From contig JABLWY010000001.1 in assembly GCA_013178255.1 (NCBI GenBank), forward strand, positions 428,503-492,502: a stretch of DNA of 64,000 bases. The letters are read 5' to 3'. This document shows, piece after piece, positions 61,891 through 64,000 of this stretch. The notes below the pieces were generated by a model that worked only from the letters and a program-made list of their open reading frames with translations, did not search any database and was not told the DNA's origin. The position numbers were made by a program, and so were the translations under genes. The stretch comes from Coprothermobacteraceae bacterium (lineage in GTDB: Bacteria; Coprothermobacterota; Coprothermobacteria; Coprothermobacterales; Coprothermobacteraceae). The stretch's first letter is position 1. Every line of letters begins with the position of its first letter.

Positions 61891-63391
61891 CTTGGATCAA
61901 GTAATGGAAGTGCTGCCCCCATGGGTGGTGGAGCGCCTCATGAGGCACCCCAACCTGAGCGACTTGGTAGAAGTGGTTTTAGATCTCAAGCGGCCGGCGA
62001 TTGTGCGGTTCAGTGACGTGCAAGAAGTGTGGGAAGACGCCGTGGTAGCGGAGGAAGACCTCGAGTATGTGACCAAGCGCATAGGCGATTTCGGTAAAGA
62101 CAACAGGGCAGGCATAGAGGGCACTCTGCACCGCATCGCTTGTATCAAGAACCGTCAAGGGAAGATCATAGGATTAACGGTACGCATCGGGCGCGCCATT
62201 TACGGCGTGGTGGACCCACTGCGTAGTTACTTTGAGAGCGGCAAAAGTGTTCTTCTGATGGGCAAGCCGGGCGTGGGAAAGACTACCCTTCTCAGGGAGG
62301 TAGCAAGGCTTCTTTCCATCGACATGGGCAAGCGCGTGATTGTGGTAGATACCAGCAACGAAATCGCCGGGGACGGTGACGTCCCGCACCCAGCCATTGG
62401 ATTGGCCCGCCGCATGCAGGTGCCTTATCCCGAGCTTCAGCACGATGTGATGATAGAAGCGGTAGAGAACCACATGCCCGAAGTCATCATCATCGATGAA
62501 ATCGGTCGCAGGGAGGAAGTAGAAGCGGCCCGCACCATTGCCGAGAGGGGCGTACAGCTGGTAGCAACAGCGCACGGCAACGCTTTGGAGAACATACTCG
62601 TCAATCCGACGCTCTCAGATTTGGTAGGCGGCGTACAGGTAGTCACCCTTTCTGACGAGGAGGCTAGGCGGCGCGGCACCCAGAAGACTATTTTGGAGCG
62701 TAAGACATCACCTACCTTTGACATTCTCATAGAAATAAGGGCCCGCGGCTTTTATGCAATTCATGAAGACGTGGCGAGGGCAGTGGACGAGCTCCTTAGA
62801 GGCATTCCGCCGAACCCAAGGATCATGAAGGTAGCCGAGGACGGGACGGTAGAGAGTTACTACGAACAGACTATGCCCTCTGGGCAAGGAGAAAAGCCAG
62901 AACAGCCTGTCAAAGCTGGAGCAGAGGTGCGCGTGCTCCCGCTGGGCATTTCTTTGTCCAAAGTGCAGAAGGCCATTGCAAACTTAGGTGTGCCTGTGGT
63001 GTTGGTGGAAAGGGTAGACGATGCCGATATGATACTTACGCTAAGGTCGCATACGAACAAGGGTTACCAGCGCCTCAGGGAAGCGCGCAGTAAGGGAGTA
63101 CCCATAAAGACTATTCGGAGCAATACTGTAGGGCAAATAGAAGAGTTCTTCATGCAGATGTTCTCCATTTCGCCACAGGAGGCGGAGGAGGAAGTAAGAG
63201 AGGCTCTGAGGGAAGCAGAAGAAGCAGCCATGTTGACGGTAGAGGATCAGAAGAAGCGCGAGCTAAGCCCAAGGCCTAAGCACATTCGTAGGCTGCAGCA
63301 CGAGCTCATAGCCAAATATGGTTTGCTGACTATGAGTATAGGCGAGGAGCCGAACCGGCGAGTAGTTGTCATATATCCAGGGGTCGAATGA
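61865..63391 (+). CDS. AAA ATPase with R3H domain (Ycf45/SpoIIIAA-like)
   Basis: A protein of about 508 residues. The ATPase has Walker A LLMGKPGVGKTTLLREVARLL near residue 135, VIVVDTSNEIAGDGD and Walker B EVIIIDEIGRREEVEAARTIAERGVQLVATAHGN. This matches the single-stranded-nucleic-acid-binding R3H ATPase family (Ycf45), related to SpoIIIAA. A middle region follows, and the C-terminal R3H domain is ELSPRPKHIRRLQHELIAKYGL. I prefer GTG 61865 because AAAAGGTGG ends 9 bp upstream; GTG 61856 abuts that site. Its exact role is not known. tmk overlaps its stop. Confidence 0.88.
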   Translation: MTKRVITDNLDQVMEVLPPWVVERLMRHPNLSDLVEVVLDLKRPAIVRFSDVQEVWEDAVVAEEDLEYVTKRIGDFGKDNRAGIEGTLHRIACIKNRQGKIIGLTVRIGRAIYGVVDPLRSYFESGKSVLLMGKPGVGKTTLLREVARLLSIDMGKRVIVVDTSNEIAGDGDVPHPAIGLARRMQVPYPELQHDVMIEAVENHMPEVIIIDEIGRREEVEAARTIAERGVQLVATAHGNALENILVNPTLSDLVGGVQVVTLSDEEARRRGTQKTILERKTSPTFDILIEIRARGFYAIHEDVARAVDELLRGIPPNPRIMKVAEDGTVESYYEQTMPSGQGEKPEQPVKAGAEVRVLPLGISLSKVQKAIANLGVPVVLVERVDDADMILTLRSHTNKGYQRLREARSKGVPIKTIRSNTVGQIEEFFMQMFSISPQEAEEEVREALREAEEAAMLTVEDQKKRELSPRPKHIRRLQHELIAKYGLLTMSIGEEPNRRVVVIYPGVE

Positions 63392-63969
63392 TGTTCATAG
63401 TGATAGAAGGCATAGACGGCTCAGGCAAGAGCACAGTTGCTAAGAAGCTCGTGGAACGCCTACGTGAAGTGCACGAGGTGCTGCATACATGGGAGCCAGG
63501 CCATGTGCGGGAGGGCCTGTACCGCAGGCTCATCATGGAAGACGTGGACCTACCTTATGCCGTGGCTGCTTTGTTCACCGCAGACAGGGCAGAGCATGTA
63601 AGGGATATGATAAAGCCGGCTTTGGAAAGAGGGATATGGGTCGTATCGGAGCGGTATGCAGACTCCACGCTAGCCTACCAAGGCTACGGGATGGGCCTAG
63701 ACCACCAGCTTATACAGCGCATGAACGAGGAAGCGGTGCAGGGGTTGTGGCCCGATATAACCTTCTACCTAAACGTTCCGCCTGAAGTTGCTTACAAGCG
63801 TATCCATGGCAAGGAAAAAGATGCCTTGGAAGAGCAGGGTATAGAATTCCTAAGAAGAGTGCATTTGGGTTATTTGGAGATTGCCCAAATGCGGGGTTGG
63901 AGGTTGGTGGACGGCAGCTTGCCACCGGACGATATAGCCAAAGTGATGGCTGAGGAGGTGTTGGCATGA
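63388..63969 (+). CDS. tmk: Thymidylate kinase
   Basis: A 193-residue dTMP kinase. It has P-loop FIVIEGIDGSGKSTVAKKLVERL, TWEPG, LFTADRAEHV, the DRYxxS-type motif VVSERYADSTLAYQGYG and the lid segment. Length is slightly short (usually 205-215). ATG 63388 overlaps the preceding stop (ATGATG), and the end overlaps the next ATG by 4 bp, so the run from dnaX to here is a coupled operon. Confidence 0.96.
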   Translation: MMFIVIEGIDGSGKSTVAKKLVERLREVHEVLHTWEPGHVREGLYRRLIMEDVDLPYAVAALFTADRAEHVRDMIKPALERGIWVVSERYADSTLAYQGYGMGLDHQLIQRMNEEAVQGLWPDITFYLNVPPEVAYKRIHGKEKDALEEQGIEFLRRVHLGYLEIAQMRGWRLVDGSLPPDDIAKVMAEEVLA

Positions 63970-64000
63970 AACTGTTCATAACCATACTGCAAGAAGAGGA
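63966..64000 (+). CDS. Start of a DarA/PstA-like c-di-AMP receptor gene (cut by window)
   Basis: Only the first 11 codons are visible (MKLFITILQEE). They fit the start of PII-like c-di-AMP receptors (DarA/PstA/YaaQ, typically MKLIIAIVQDxD), and that gene follows tmk in many Firmicutes. The ATG overlaps the tmk stop (ATGA). The identification rests on eleven residues and position. Confidence 0.55.
   Translation, partial: MKLFITILQEE

Overview
The window looks like chromosome of an anaerobic, Firmicutes-type or deep-branching thermophile-type bacterium. This rests on a tmk gene followed by the start of a DarA/PstA-like gene, a DUF1659-DUF2922-YvrJ cassette, several secreted proteins ending in a copper-amine-oxidase-N-like 'stalk' domain, a small-type SRP RNA, strong AGGAGG ribosome sites and frequent GTG/TTG starts. 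I cannot name a species. Base composition looks near 50-53% G+C by eye, and somewhat lower between about 20.9 and 34.8 kb.

Layout. 1-20 kb is mostly housekeeping: the 3' part of uvrA with a coupled short-chain dehydrogenase; a five-gene minus-strand operon (GAF protein, histidine kinase, membrane protein, DUF72, unknown); lemA; a small phage-like cassette (DUF1659, DUF2922, YvrJ, glucosaminidase) facing an XRE repressor; a carboxyltransferase subunit; an O-antigen-ligase-like gene; a riboflavin transporter under an FMN riboswitch; a DUF2207 protein; and a plus-strand run (trmN6-like, plsY, GT2, rsmI, mobA, hsp20). 20-35 kb is a polysaccharide or glycan locus. It holds a sugar-activation module (nucleotidyltransferase-kinase fusion, SIS isomerase, HAD phosphatase, glycosyltransferase), UDP-galactopyranose mutase with a galactofuranosyltransferase-like GT2, manC and four more glycosyltransferases. 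No flippase, polymerase or initiating transferase is present, and two roughly 0.9-1.3 kb stretches have no recognisable gene.

35-45 kb returns to housekeeping: ndk, polX, gpmA, gltX, alaS, cca, rplM-rpsI and tRNA-Arg. One secreted C39-like protease here is frameshifted in a way that could be mutation or -1 ribosomal frameshifting. 45-60 kb is dominated by four large secreted proteins built from different N-terminal modules (papain-like protease plus Asp-box propeller, Carboxypeptidase-like repeats, PQQ-type propeller) joined to the same C-terminal stalk domain. Three of those C-termini are nearly identical at the DNA level. One of the four genes sits inside the usually tight tadA-ffs-dnaX-recR neighbourhood. 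The window ends with dnaX, recR, an R3H/AAA ATPase, tmk and the start of a c-di-AMP-receptor-like gene.

Themes. Several housekeeping genes (ndk, cca, trmN6, dnaX, perhaps plsY) lack a Shine-Dalgarno site and carry a -10-like hexamer 6-8 nt before the start codon, which suggests leaderless mRNAs. RNA-level control is visible at the FMN riboswitch and its ribosome-site hairpin, at a mini-ORF ahead of the glycan locus, and in a long leader ahead of the PQQ-stalk gene. All functional calls come from reading motifs by eye; no database search was run.
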